This document shows, piece after piece, positions 8,769-17,378 of a DNA stretch of 64,000 nt. The notes under the pieces were generated by a model. That model saw only the letters and a program-made list of their open reading frames with translations. It ran no database searches and had not been told where the DNA came from. Made by a program: the position numbers and the translations under genes. Origin of the DNA: an uncultured Christensenella sp. (lineage in GTDB: Bacteria > Bacillota > Clostridia > Christensenellales > Borkfalkiaceae). Position 1 is the first letter of the stretch; each line of letters begins with the position of its first letter. The DNA lies in the NCBI GenBank assembly GCA_910577875.1, contig CAJTNY010000002.1:54633-118632 (forward strand), in the 5' to 3' direction.

Positions 8769-9417
8769 GATTAAAAATTTTTCGAAAAGTTATTCTGACG
8801 TTTGCGTATTCAAAGACTTTAATCTGACTCTCGAAAAGGGTAAAATTACCTGCATACTCGGGGAAAGCGGGAGCGGAAAAACGACTCTTTTAAATGCTTT
8901 GGCGGGACTTACTGAATATGGCGGATATATTACAAAGCTTAAAAGTTCTTATGTGTTCCAAACTCCGCGGCTCGTTCCGAATTTAACGGTATACGGAAAT
9001 CTGAAACTCGTATGCGCCGATGATGAAAAAATTACGGAAATGCTTGCCCGTGTCCGTCTGTCCGAAAAAGCTAAAAGCTATCCCGTCAGTCTTTCCGGGG
9101 GGCAGGCTCAGCGTGTTTCGCTCGCACGCGCCTTTCTCTTTGAAAGTGATTTGATTCTAATGGACGAACCGTATTCTTCTCTTGATTTGAAATTGAAAAA
9201 GGAATTGAACGAACTGTTTTTCGAGATTTGGGAAAGAGATAAGAGAACAGTATTGTTTGTCACGCACGACGTCGACGAAGCTGTTTCGATTGCGCACAGA
9301 ATACTTGTGATAAACCGCGGAAAAGTGATTTTCGATAAATGCGCCGACGGCGCACCGCCTCGCACATTAGGCGGAATAGATATGCTGAGACATGAATTAA
9401 TATCCGTGATTTTATGA
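8761..9417 (+). CDS. ABC transporter ATP-binding protein, NitT/TauT type (218 aa)
   Basis: Nucleotide-binding subunit. Visible motifs: Walker A GESGSGKTT (about 35-43), signature LSGGQAQRVSLARA (about 112), Walker B LILMDEP, and the H-loop FVTHDVDEA. At 218 residues it is slightly short, ending soon after the core fold. GTG start at 8761, overlapping the permease gene by 8 bases; the ribosome site AAAGGAGGG lies inside the permease gene. The operon ends at a strong terminator that overlaps the stop. Confidence 0.88.
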   Translation: MIEIKNFSKSYSDVCVFKDFNLTLEKGKITCILGESGSGKTTLLNALAGLTEYGGYITKLKSSYVFQTPRLVPNLTVYGNLKLVCADDEKITEMLARVRLSEKAKSYPVSLSGGQAQRVSLARAFLFESDLILMDEPYSSLDLKLKKELNELFFEIWERDKRTVLFVTHDVDEAVSIAHRILVINRGKVIFDKCADGAPPRTLGGIDMLRHELISVIL

Positions 9418-9446
9418 AAAGACCCCGTAAAAAAACGGGGTCTTTT
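9417..9446 (+). terminator. Terminator of the TM1266/ABC operon
   Basis: Perfect 12-bp stem (9417-9428 with 9435-9446) around an A-rich loop, ending in TTTT. Confidence 0.92.
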
Positions 9447-9589
9447 CGTTTAAATCCTCATAAGCGGGCGTTTTTAGTTCCGACAAGGAAAAATTTATAT
9501 AATATTTTTAAAAAAAACTATATTCAAAAAGTTTCCTTTTATCAATATATTGTGTTATAATTAAACCGATTGTTGAAGATATTGTGGTT

Positions 9590-9892
9590 TTAAGCTACAA
9601 AGAACGTAAATCCGGAGCGGAACGCTACTATACAGAGGTAGATATTGAGTACGCCGATAACCGGCATAAGAATCATAAGAAGAAGATTTTTAAGACGGTA
9701 ACGCATTATGAACATACTTATATAAATGCTTATGGCACCGCCGAGTATAGCGGTTAAAATAAGTTTTCCGTCGCCGCTGTTCATCTTTGATTCGTCGTCC
9801 GAATATTCGTCTTTTTGCGACTTTAATAAAATAACGGCGTAAAAGTTGACGGCAAGTATATACACGATAAAAATAATGTATAATAGCAGCAT
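9590..9892 (-). CDS. DUF1294-like small membrane protein (100 aa)
   Basis: Three to four hydrophobic segments with the family-type middle GDGKLILTAILGGAISIYISMFIMRYRLKN (shown here only in part: GGAISIYISMFIMRY), which resembles the G-G-A...M...R pattern of DUF1294 proteins, whose function is unknown. Start chosen at 9892, where the -10-like box CATACT (9904-9899) lies 6 bases upstream, as in other leaderless genes here; an in-frame ATG at 9919 is possible. It is divergent from purE, and the two promoter regions share fewer than 60 bases. Confidence 0.55.
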   Translation of the reverse strand: MLLLYIIFIVYILAVNFYAVILLKSQKDEYSDDESKMNSGDGKLILTAILGGAISIYISMFIMRYRLKNLLLMILMPVIGVLNIYLCIVAFRSGFTFFVA

Positions 9893-9942
9893 ATATAAAG
9901 TATGCCGAAAATTATGCATTTAATACTGAGAGGTATTGTAAT

Positions 9943-10440
9943 ATGGCTAAAATAGCGATAATTATGGGCAGCAAGTCTGATTTCAGCGTGGTTAAACCCG
10001 CTGTCGACGTTATCGAAAATTTCGGCGTCGAAACAGAGGTCAGAGTAATTTCCGCACACAGAACGCCCGAGGAAGCGCGCGAATTTTCTTCTACTGCGAA
10101 AGATAAGGGAATAGAAGTAATTATCTGCGCGGCGGGCAAGGCGGCTCATCTCGGCGGGGTTGTCGCGGCTGATACTACTCTTCCCGTAATAGGTCTGCCC
10201 GTAAAAACGGATATGATGGGTGGTCTGGACAGCCTTCTGTCAATCGTGCAGATGCCTTCGGGTATACCTGTTGCAACCGTCGGAGTGAACGGCGGAGAGA
10301 ATGCAGGTCTGCTTGCTTTACAGATTCTGGGCGTAAAATATCCCGAAATCTCGAAGAAGCTTTCGGACTACAAGAAAAATATGAGAGAAAAAATAAATGC
10401 AGACGATATAGCTCTTCAACAGGAGTTGAAGACGCTGTAA
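9943..10440 (+). CDS. purE: N5-CAIR mutase / AIR carboxylase PurE (165 aa)
   Basis: Carboxylation step of IMP synthesis, making CAIR. Visible: MGSKSD near the N-terminus, SAHRTPEEA, AGKAAHLGGVVAA and VQMPSGIPVATV. The layout is that of the class I fold. No purK lies in the cluster, so either purK is elsewhere or this PurE uses CO2 directly; the sequence alone does not decide. It is the first gene of the purine operon, with ribosome site GAGAGG. I saw no purine riboswitch before it. Confidence 0.93.
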   Translation: MAKIAIIMGSKSDFSVVKPAVDVIENFGVETEVRVISAHRTPEEAREFSSTAKDKGIEVIICAAGKAAHLGGVVAADTTLPVIGLPVKTDMMGGLDSLLSIVQMPSGIPVATVGVNGGENAGLLALQILGVKYPEISKKLSDYKKNMREKINADDIALQQELKTL

Positions 10441-10446
10441 AATCAT

Positions 10447-10472
10447 ACCCGCAGTTTGCTCTGCGGGTTTTA
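10447..10472 (+). terminator. Terminator-like hairpin between purE and purC
   Basis: Perfect 8-bp GC-rich stem (10447-10454 with 10461-10468), 6-nt loop, then TTTTAT. It sits inside the purine operon six bases after the purE stop, so it may act as a partial terminator or mRNA stabiliser that sets purE apart from the later genes. Confidence 0.7.
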
Positions 10473-10509
10473 TAAATAATACTGTTTAAAATTTTTTAGG
10501 AGAAAACTT

Positions 10510-11232
10510 ATGCAGAAAAAGGAACAGCTTTACGAAGGCAAGGCAAAAAAGGTTTTCGCAACGGAAAACCCCGATTACGTTATCGTATCCTATAAAGACG
10601 ACGCAACAGCGTTTAACGGACTTAAAAAAGGTACGATTTCTGGTAAAGGCGTCATCAACAACAAGATGAGCAATCTTATGATGGCAATGCTTGAAAAGAA
10701 GGGAATTCCCACTCATTTGGTAGAGGAGATTGACGACAGAAACACGGTGGTTAAAAAAGTAAATATAGTTCCGCTCGAAGTAATAATAAGAAACGTTGCG
10801 GCAGGTAGCTTTTCAAAGCGTTACGGCGTTGCGGAAGGTACTTTATTTAAATCGCCTACAATAGAATTTTCTTATAAGAACGACGATTTGGGCGACCCGC
10901 TCATTAACGATTACCATGCGCTTGCGCTCAACCTCGCAACTGCGGAAGAAATCGAAACCATCAAGAAAACGGCTTTTGCGGTAAACGACGCTTTGAAAGA
11001 ATTCTTTAAACGTCTCAACGTAGATTTGATTGACTTCAAACTCGAATTCGGAAGATTTAAAGGCGCTATATTGCTTGCCGACGAAATTTCTCCCGATACA
11101 TGCCGTTTCTGGGAAGCGGGAAGCTGGGATACTACAAAACACGTTAGCCTTGACAAGGATAGATTCCGCAGAGATTTGGGCGGAGTGGAAGACGCATACA
11201 ACGAGATATTCAAACGTCTCACAGGAGAATAA
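10510..11232 (+). CDS. purC: SAICAR synthetase PurC (240 aa)
   Basis: Joins CAIR and aspartate with ATP to give SAICAR. Full length for the bacterial enzyme. Recognisable: YEGKAKKVF at the start, [11 protein letters not shown], the [15 protein letters not shown] stretch, and [12 protein letters not shown] near residue 196. Ribosome site TAGGAGA precedes the ATG at 10510. Followed after three bases by the PurF paralog. Confidence 0.95.
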   Translation: MQKKEQLYEGKAKKVFATENPDYVIVSYKDDATAFNGLKKGTISGKGVINNKMSNLMMAMLEKKGIPTHLVEEIDDRNTVVKKVNIVPLEVIIRNVAAGSFSKRYGVAEGTLFKSPTIEFSYKNDDLGDPLINDYHALALNLATAEEIETIKKTAFAVNDALKEFFKRLNVDLIDFKLEFGRFKGAILLADEISPDTCRFWEAGSWDTTKHVSLDKDRFRRDLGGVEDAYNEIFKRLTGE

Positions 11233-11235
11233 TAA

Positions 11236-12657
11236 ATGGGCGGTTTTTTCGGCTCTGTAAAAAAAGAAAGCGCGGTTTTCGATGTTTTTATCGGAACCGA
11301 CTATCATTCGCATCTCGGTACTAAACGCGGAGGAATTGCGGCTTACGATCCGTCCGTAGGGTTACAGCGTGAAATACATAATATAGAGAACGCACCTTTC
11401 AGAACGAAGTTTGAGAAAACTTTATCTGAGATGAAAGGAAACGCCGCGATAGGATGTATAAGCGATACCGACCCTCAGCCGCTTTTAATGGTTTCCAAAC
11501 TCGGCACCTACGCTATTTGTACAATCGGTATAATTAACAACGTTTCAACAGTGATGAACAATCTGCTTTCAAACGGCGGTTATTTCGACGCTATGACGGG
11601 AAGTAAAGTCAACTCCAATGAAATCGTTGCCGCATTAATCAACAGCAAAAGCGATTATGTCGAGGGTATACGCTACGCGCAGGAACAGATAGAGGGAACG
11701 GTTTCGATTCTGCTTTTGACCGACAGGGGCACTTTAATTGCGGCAAGGGACAAGGTTGGAAGGCTTCCCGTTCTTATAGGTAAATGCAACAACGGATATT
11801 GCGTTTCGTTTGAGAGTTTCGCATATAAAAAATTAGGTTATTCGGACGAGCGTGAACTCGGACCCGCCGAAATCGTCGAAATTTCTGCGGACGGAATCAC
11901 GCAACTTTCGCCACCGGGCGAAAAAATGCGTATATGCGCGTTCCTTTGGTCGTATTACGGTTATCCGACTTCTACGTACGAGGGGGTTAACGTTGAAGTT
12001 ATGCGCTGTAAAAACGGACGTATATTTGCTAAAAACGACGCGAAAAACTGTGATTTGCACGATGTGGATTTCGTAGGCGGAGTTCCCGATTCTGGCACAC
12101 CGCACGCAATCGGATATGCCAACGAGAGTAAAATTCCGTTTGCGCGCCCCTATATTAAGTATACACCGACTTGGTCGCGCAGTTTTATGCCCGTAAATCA
12201 GACGGAGCGCAATAAAGTTGCTAAGATGAAACTTATTCCCGTTCACGAATACATAGACGGTAAAAATTTATTGCTCGTCGACGATTCAATCGTCAGAGGA
12301 ACACAGCTTAAAGAAACCGTCGAGTTTTTATATTCGCACGGTGCAAAAACGGTTCATATGCGTTCCGCGTGTCCGCCTATAATGTATGGTTGCAAATATC
12401 TCAATTTTTCCCGCTCTTCGGGGGATATGGATTTGATTACGCGCCGTGTAATGACAGAACTCGAAGGTGAAGACGCGATAAATTATCTTGAAGAATACAG
12501 CAACTCCGAAACAGAACGCGGAAAGGCCCTGCGCAAAGCCATTTGCGATAAATTCAAATTCGAGTCTCTCGAATTCCAGTCGATAGAGGGTTTGATCGAG
12601 GCAATCGGTATAGAGCCATGCAAACTCTGCACATATTGCTGGACGGGCAAGGAGTGA
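11236..12657 (+). CDS. PurF paralog lacking the N-terminal cysteine (473 aa)
   Basis: Amidophosphoribosyltransferase-like protein in tandem with genuine PurF. The fold is complete: an N-terminal Ntn-glutaminase-like half and a C-terminal phosphoribosyltransferase half with PRPP loop LLLVDDSIVRGTQ (about residue 345). The chain begins MGGFFG, so the nucleophilic cysteine that class II amidotransferases expose after the initiator or propeptide is a glycine; glutaminase activity should be lost. Cysteines that could ligate an iron-sulfur cluster are present (MRICAF, RSACPP, EPCKLCTYC). It may be ammonia-dependent, a partner of PurF, or regulatory. Three bases separate it from purC and from purF. 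Confidence 0.85.
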   Translation: MGGFFGSVKKESAVFDVFIGTDYHSHLGTKRGGIAAYDPSVGLQREIHNIENAPFRTKFEKTLSEMKGNAAIGCISDTDPQPLLMVSKLGTYAICTIGIINNVSTVMNNLLSNGGYFDAMTGSKVNSNEIVAALINSKSDYVEGIRYAQEQIEGTVSILLLTDRGTLIAARDKVGRLPVLIGKCNNGYCVSFESFAYKKLGYSDERELGPAEIVEISADGITQLSPPGEKMRICAFLWSYYGYPTSTYEGVNVEVMRCKNGRIFAKNDAKNCDLHDVDFVGGVPDSGTPHAIGYANESKIPFARPYIKYTPTWSRSFMPVNQTERNKVAKMKLIPVHEYIDGKNLLLVDDSIVRGTQLKETVEFLYSHGAKTVHMRSACPPIMYGCKYLNFSRSSGDMDLITRRVMTELEGEDAINYLEEYSNSETERGKALRKAICDKFKFESLEFQSIEGLIEAIGIEPCKLCTYCWTGKE

Positions 12658-12660
12658 TAA

Positions 12661-14070
12661 ATGGAAGAGTTGGATAAACCGCACGAAGAATGCGGAGTGT
12701 TCGGAGTTTATTCGCAGGAAAACCGCAACGTTGCGCACACGGTTTATTACGGGCTTTACTCTCTTCAACACAGAGGACAGGAGTCCGCGGGTATAGCTGT
12801 CGCTTACGCCGACCGAATAATCTACTATAAAGGTATGGGCCTTGTTTCGGAAGTATTTGCGTGCGGGAATATAGACAAACTGCCTGAGGGCGATATTGCT
12901 ATAGGACACGTAAGGTATTCGACGACGGGAGCAAGCCAGCTTCTAAACGCCCAGCCGGTTGTTTTTACAGGTAAATGCGGTAAAATGGCTCTTGCGCATA
13001 ACGGCAATCTTACAAATACGAAACAGCTTCGCGAAAAAGCGATAGCGGATAACGCGGTTTTTCAGACGTCAGTCGATTCGGAGGTGATGGCGGTTTTAAT
13101 AAACAGTCTGTCCGACGGGGATATATTGAAAGGAGTAAAACGCGCTTGTCCTTATTTCAAAGGTTCTTACGCTCTCGTAATAATGACGGCAGATAAATTG
13201 ATAGCTGTACGTGACCCTTTCGGTATTCGTCCGTTGTGTATAGGTTCAAAGGACGGCGACGTAATAGTTGCGAGTGAAACTTGCGCTTTGGACGCGGTCG
13301 GAGCCAATTTCCTTCGTGACGTAAAACCGGGTGAAATCGTCGTCATCGATAATAGCGGTATCAGTTCTTCGTTTATGGACAGAGTTCCCAAAAAGAGCAG
13401 GATGTGTATTTTCGAATACGTATATTTTGCCCGTCCGGATTCGGTTCTCGACGGCAAAAGCGTTTACGAAGCGAGAAAGGAAGCGGGAAGACTGCTTGCA
13501 AAACATTATCCCGCGGACGCGGATATAGTCTCTGGTATTCCCGATTCTGCAAACGTTGCTGCGAGAGGTTATGCTGAGGAAAGCGGAATACCGTTTGTGG
13601 AGGCTCTCGCCAAAAACCGATACGTAGGCAGAACTTTTATTCAGCCCGACCAAAGACAGAGAGAAAACAGTTTAAACTTAAAAATGAATGCGCTCCGCGC
13701 TAACGTCCGCGGTAAGAGAATCGTTATCATCGACGATTCGATAGTCCGCGGAACAACGATGCGAAAAATAGTTAAAATGCTGCGGGATGCGGGTGCGAGC
13801 GAAGTGCATATCCGTATTTGTTCGCCTATAATAAAGCACCCCTGTCACCTCGGAATAGATATTCAGACATATTCACAGCTCATAGGCGCATATAAAAATG
13901 AAAAACAGATTTGCGAAAGCCTCGACGCGGACAGCATAAATTATCTTACGATAGACCTGCTTGTAAATACGTGCAAAGGAGCAAATGTAGATTTCTGTTT
14001 AGGATGTTTCAACGGTGAATATCCGTTCACGCTTGACGGTTACGAAGCGGACAAACTTAAATTAGAATAA
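12661..14070 (+). CDS. purF: Amidophosphoribosyltransferase PurF (469 aa)
   Basis: First committed step of purine synthesis, turning PRPP and glutamine into phosphoribosylamine. The ten-residue leader MEELDKPHEE is followed by the catalytic Cys11 (CGVFGVYS), so this is the propeptide-type, B. subtilis-like enzyme. Glutaminase motifs LQHRGQESAG and GHVRYSTTGAS are intact. PRPP loop IVIIDDSIVRGTT lies near residue 355. Cysteines at MCIFEY, RICSP, KHPC and FCLGC match the [4Fe-4S] ligand pattern of the Firmicute enzymes, which links stability to oxygen. Confidence 0.96.
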   Translation: MEELDKPHEECGVFGVYSQENRNVAHTVYYGLYSLQHRGQESAGIAVAYADRIIYYKGMGLVSEVFACGNIDKLPEGDIAIGHVRYSTTGASQLLNAQPVVFTGKCGKMALAHNGNLTNTKQLREKAIADNAVFQTSVDSEVMAVLINSLSDGDILKGVKRACPYFKGSYALVIMTADKLIAVRDPFGIRPLCIGSKDGDVIVASETCALDAVGANFLRDVKPGEIVVIDNSGISSSFMDRVPKKSRMCIFEYVYFARPDSVLDGKSVYEARKEAGRLLAKHYPADADIVSGIPDSANVAARGYAEESGIPFVEALAKNRYVGRTFIQPDQRQRENSLNLKMNALRANVRGKRIVIIDDSIVRGTTMRKIVKMLRDAGASEVHIRICSPIIKHPCHLGIDIQTYSQLIGAYKNEKQICESLDADSINYLTIDLLVNTCKGANVDFCLGCFNGEYPFTLDGYEADKLKLE

Positions 14071-14082
14071 AGGAGCAAAACA

Positions 14083-15102
14083 ATGGCAATTTCTTACAAG
14101 GACAGCGGAGTAGACGTAGAAAGAGGTTACGAGGCTGTAAAATTAATGAAAGAACACGTACGGTTGACTTATACGGAAGGCGTCCTCGGCGATTTGGGTT
14201 CGTTCGGCGGTTTCTTTCAGATGCCCAAAAAAGTTAAACATCCAGTACTTGTTGCAGGTACGGACGGCGTAGGTACAAAACTCAAATACGCGATAATTGC
14301 AAATAAACACGATACGATTGGTATAGACGCCGTAGCCATGTGTGTGAACGACATAATTTGTCAGGGTGCAAGACCTCTCTTTTTCCTTGATTATTTCGCT
14401 ACGGGAAATTTGAGTCCCGAAAAAGTTGCAACGGTAGTTTCCGGAATAGCTAAGGGCTGTACTCAGTCCGGCGCCGCGCTTATCGGCGGCGAAACCGCGG
14501 AAATGCCCGGATTTTATCGCGACGGCGACTATGACATCGCGGGATTTGCGGTAGGCGTGGTAGACAAGAAAAAAATAATTAACGGAAGCAAAATAAAAAA
14601 GGGTGACGTTCTTATCGGTATAAAGTCCAGCGGTATTCATTCAAACGGATATTCGCTCGTAAGAAAAATATTTGGCGAAGATATCGACGTACTCAACAAG
14701 TATGACGACGAACTGGACGCAAAACCCATAAATGTTCTTTTGACGCCTACGAAAATTTATGTCAAGAGTATTCTTGACTTAATTGAAAAAATAAAAGTGA
14801 AAGGCATAGCTCACATAACTGGCGGCGGCTTTATCGAAAATATACCCCGCATTTTCCCCGAAGGCATCGGCGGTGAAATTAATACTCAGTCTTACGACGT
14901 ACCTAATGTATTCAAAGTAATACAGAACCGTGCGGAACTCTCGCAGGAAGAAATGTACAACACTTTCAATATGGGCATAGGTATGGTTGTGTGCGTCGGA
15001 AAAGAAGATGTTAACGCGACTTTAAGACAGCTTCAATTAACTGGAGAAGACTGCGTCGTACTCGGAACGACGGTCAAGGGAAACGGAGTTATCCTTAAAT
15101 GA
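14083..15102 (+). CDS. purM: AIR synthetase PurM (339 aa)
   Basis: ATP-dependent ring closure of FGAM to AIR in the cytoplasm. Family-typical length and motifs: AGTDGVGTKLKYA, MCVNDIICQGARPLFFLDY, GGETAEMPGFY and GGGFIENIPRI. Preceded by AAAGGAG; overlaps purN by 4 bases (ATGA), which points to translational coupling. Confidence 0.96.
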   Translation: MAISYKDSGVDVERGYEAVKLMKEHVRLTYTEGVLGDLGSFGGFFQMPKKVKHPVLVAGTDGVGTKLKYAIIANKHDTIGIDAVAMCVNDIICQGARPLFFLDYFATGNLSPEKVATVVSGIAKGCTQSGAALIGGETAEMPGFYRDGDYDIAGFAVGVVDKKKIINGSKIKKGDVLIGIKSSGIHSNGYSLVRKIFGEDIDVLNKYDDELDAKPINVLLTPTKIYVKSILDLIEKIKVKGIAHITGGGFIENIPRIFPEGIGGEINTQSYDVPNVFKVIQNRAELSQEEMYNTFNMGIGMVVCVGKEDVNATLRQLQLTGEDCVVLGTTVKGNGVILK

Positions 15103-15713
15103 AAAAAATAGCGGTATTCGCTTCCGGAGGCGGAACCGATTTTCAATCGGTAATCGACGCGAATGAACGTGAAAAATTCTGCGAGATAGCGTATTTGATA
15201 GCTTCGAAAGAAAAAATCGGCGCAATAGAACGGGCGGACAAACACGGCATTAAATATGCAGTTTTTTCGAAATCTGATTATCCCGATCTGACGGAGCTGT
15301 ACCGCGAACTCGGCGCGCTTTTAAAGAGCGCGGAAGTTGATTACATAGTTCTCGCTGGCTGGCTTAAAATTATCCCCGAAGAATTTATAAAACAGTACGA
15401 AGACAGAATAATCAATATTCACCCGTCTCTTATTCCCGCGTTCAGCGGAGCGGGTTGTTACGGAATCAGGGTTCATCAGGCTGTAATAGAATACGGCGCG
15501 AAAATATCAGGCTGTACGGTGCATTTCGTAGACGAAATTCCGGACGGTGGAGCGATTATAGCTCAGAGGGCCGTAGAAGTTTCGGAAAGCGACACCGCTG
15601 AAAGTTTGCAGGCGAAAATATTAAAGGAAGAACACGAACTTCTTCCGTTCTGCGTAAAAAAACTCTGTTCGGGTTCTATTGAAAAAAACGGCAGAAAAGT
15701 AACGATAAAATAA
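15099..15713 (+). CDS. purN: GAR transformylase PurN (204 aa)
   Basis: Folate-dependent formylation of GAR. N-terminal FASGGGTDFQSVID binds the phosphate of GAR; IINIHPSLIPAFSG holds the catalytic Asn and His, and GCTVHFVDEIPDGGAIIAQ the Asp region. Length is normal. Starts within the end of purM. Confidence 0.94.
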   Translation: MKKIAVFASGGGTDFQSVIDANEREKFCEIAYLIASKEKIGAIERADKHGIKYAVFSKSDYPDLTELYRELGALLKSAEVDYIVLAGWLKIIPEEFIKQYEDRIINIHPSLIPAFSGAGCYGIRVHQAVIEYGAKISGCTVHFVDEIPDGGAIIAQRAVEVSESDTAESLQAKILKEEHELLPFCVKKLCSGSIEKNGRKVTIK

Positions 15714-15732
15714 TATACGGAGGAAAAGGTAA

Positions 15733-17352
15733 ATGGAAATGAAGAAACGTGCGCTTGTCAGCGTTTCTGATAAAGAGGGCGTAGTCGATTTTTGCAAAGG
15801 ACTGACCGAAAACGGGTTTGAAATCATATCCACTGGCGGTACCGCAAAAGTTTTGCAGGAAGCGGGTTTGAGTGTAATCGGAATATCCGAAATTACGGGT
15901 TTTCCGGAATGTCTTGACGGAAGAGTTAAAACGCTGCACCCCAACGTGCATGCGGGTCTGCTCGCAATGCGTTCCAACCCCGAACATATGGCGCAGCTTG
16001 AAGAGCTTAACATAAATACTATAGATATCGTTTGCGTTAATCTTTATCCGTTTAAAGCTACTTTGATTAGCGGTGCAGACTTTGCTACTTGTATCGAAAA
16101 CATTGACATCGGCGGTCCAACTATGATAAGAGCGGCTGCTAAAAATTATCAGGATGTCGCGGTCATAGTAGACCCCGCCGATTACGAAACCGTTCTCGAA
16201 GAACTTAAAGCGGGCGGAGTCAGTTTGCAGACAAAAAAATATCTTCAATATAAGGTTTTTGCGCATACCGCCGTTTACGACAGTCTTATTTCCAATTATC
16301 TTGCCTCTCAGCTCGGTATAACTTTTCCCGACGAAGTTACTTATGCTTATAAAAAAGCACAAGATATGCGTTACGGTGAAAATCCTCAACAGCAGGCTGT
16401 TTTTTATAACGAACAAATAATACGCAAGGGTTCGCTTTCGTCGGCAACCCAGATTTGGGGTAAAGAGCTTTCATACAACAATATAAACGATGCAAACGGC
16501 GCGCTGGAACTTTTAAAAGAATTCGGTTCTGTTCCTGCGGTCGTGGCTTGCAAACACGCTAATCCCTGCGGAGTCGGCACAGGCGAAAATATTTACGAAG
16601 CGTATATGCGCGCATATAATTCCGATCCCGTTTCGGTGTTCGGAGGAATACTTGCAATTAACGGAATCGTAGACGAAGCTACGGCGATAGAAATAAATAA
16701 AATTTTCATAGAAATCGTAATCGCATCGGGATACGACTGTAAAGCGCTCGAAATTCTCGAAAGCAAAAAAAATATCCGTCTTTTGCAGATAGACGATATA
16801 TCATCAAGACGTGAACCGTCTGCGTTCGATATGAAGAAAGTTTACGGCGGTCTGCTCGTTCAACAGTATGACGAAACGCTTGTAAACGGAGAGGATATTA
16901 ATCTTTTCAGAAATCAGGCTACGGTTGAGGTAACAACTCTTGCCGACGGAAAACAGAAAGTTGCGTACGGTTTAGGCGTTGTCACCGAGCGCGCACCCAC
17001 TGAGGAAGAAATCGAAGCTTTACTGTTTAACTGGAAAGTAGTAAAACATACAAAGTCCAATGCCATAGTTATTGGCAAGCGCGACAGGACGACGGGTATC
17101 GGTATGGGACAGACGAATAGAATTTGGGCTGCCCAGCAGGCAATCGCGCATGCGGGCGGAAAGGCGAAAGGTTCGGTTATGGCTTCCGACGCATTTTTTC
17201 CGTTCTCAGATTGCGTAGAGGAGTGTATAAAAGCGGGTATAACGGCGATTATTCAGCCGGGCGGCTCGATTAGAGACAGGGATTCCGTTGAAGCGTGCAA
17301 TGAGGCTGGCATTGCTATGGTGTTCGTCGGCGACCGCCACTTCAAACACTGA
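15733..17352 (+). CDS. purH: Bifunctional AICAR transformylase / IMP cyclohydrolase PurH (539 aa)
   Basis: Last two steps to IMP. The N-terminal methylglyoxal-synthase-like cyclohydrolase domain (RALVSVSDKEGVVDF, STGGTAKVL) covers about residues 1-195; the transformylase domain follows with CKHANPCGVGTG and a C-terminal VMASDAFFPFSD and IQPGGSIRD. Ribosome site GGAGGAAAAGG; a second ATG two codons on is an alternative start. Confidence 0.96.
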   Translation: MEMKKRALVSVSDKEGVVDFCKGLTENGFEIISTGGTAKVLQEAGLSVIGISEITGFPECLDGRVKTLHPNVHAGLLAMRSNPEHMAQLEELNINTIDIVCVNLYPFKATLISGADFATCIENIDIGGPTMIRAAAKNYQDVAVIVDPADYETVLEELKAGGVSLQTKKYLQYKVFAHTAVYDSLISNYLASQLGITFPDEVTYAYKKAQDMRYGENPQQQAVFYNEQIIRKGSLSSATQIWGKELSYNNINDANGALELLKEFGSVPAVVACKHANPCGVGTGENIYEAYMRAYNSDPVSVFGGILAINGIVDEATAIEINKIFIEIVIASGYDCKALEILESKKNIRLLQIDDISSRREPSAFDMKKVYGGLLVQQYDETLVNGEDINLFRNQATVEVTTLADGKQKVAYGLGVVTERAPTEEEIEALLFNWKVVKHTKSNAIVIGKRDRTTGIGMGQTNRIWAAQQAIAHAGGKAKGSVMASDAFFPFSDCVEECIKAGITAIIQPGGSIRDRDSVEACNEAGIAMVFVGDRHFKH

Positions 17353-17378
17353 AAGTCTGAAACATCAAGGATAAAAAT

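Noticed and set aside
9533..9561. Promoter with TATAAT at 9556-9561 for the purine operon
   Set aside because: No acceptable -35 box, and it would give a 375-nt leader running antisense through the DUF1294-like gene.
9893..9942. Purine riboswitch or PurR box before purE
   Set aside because: No purine aptamer stems. One piece CCGAAA is near the PurBox core CCGAAC but has no partner copy.
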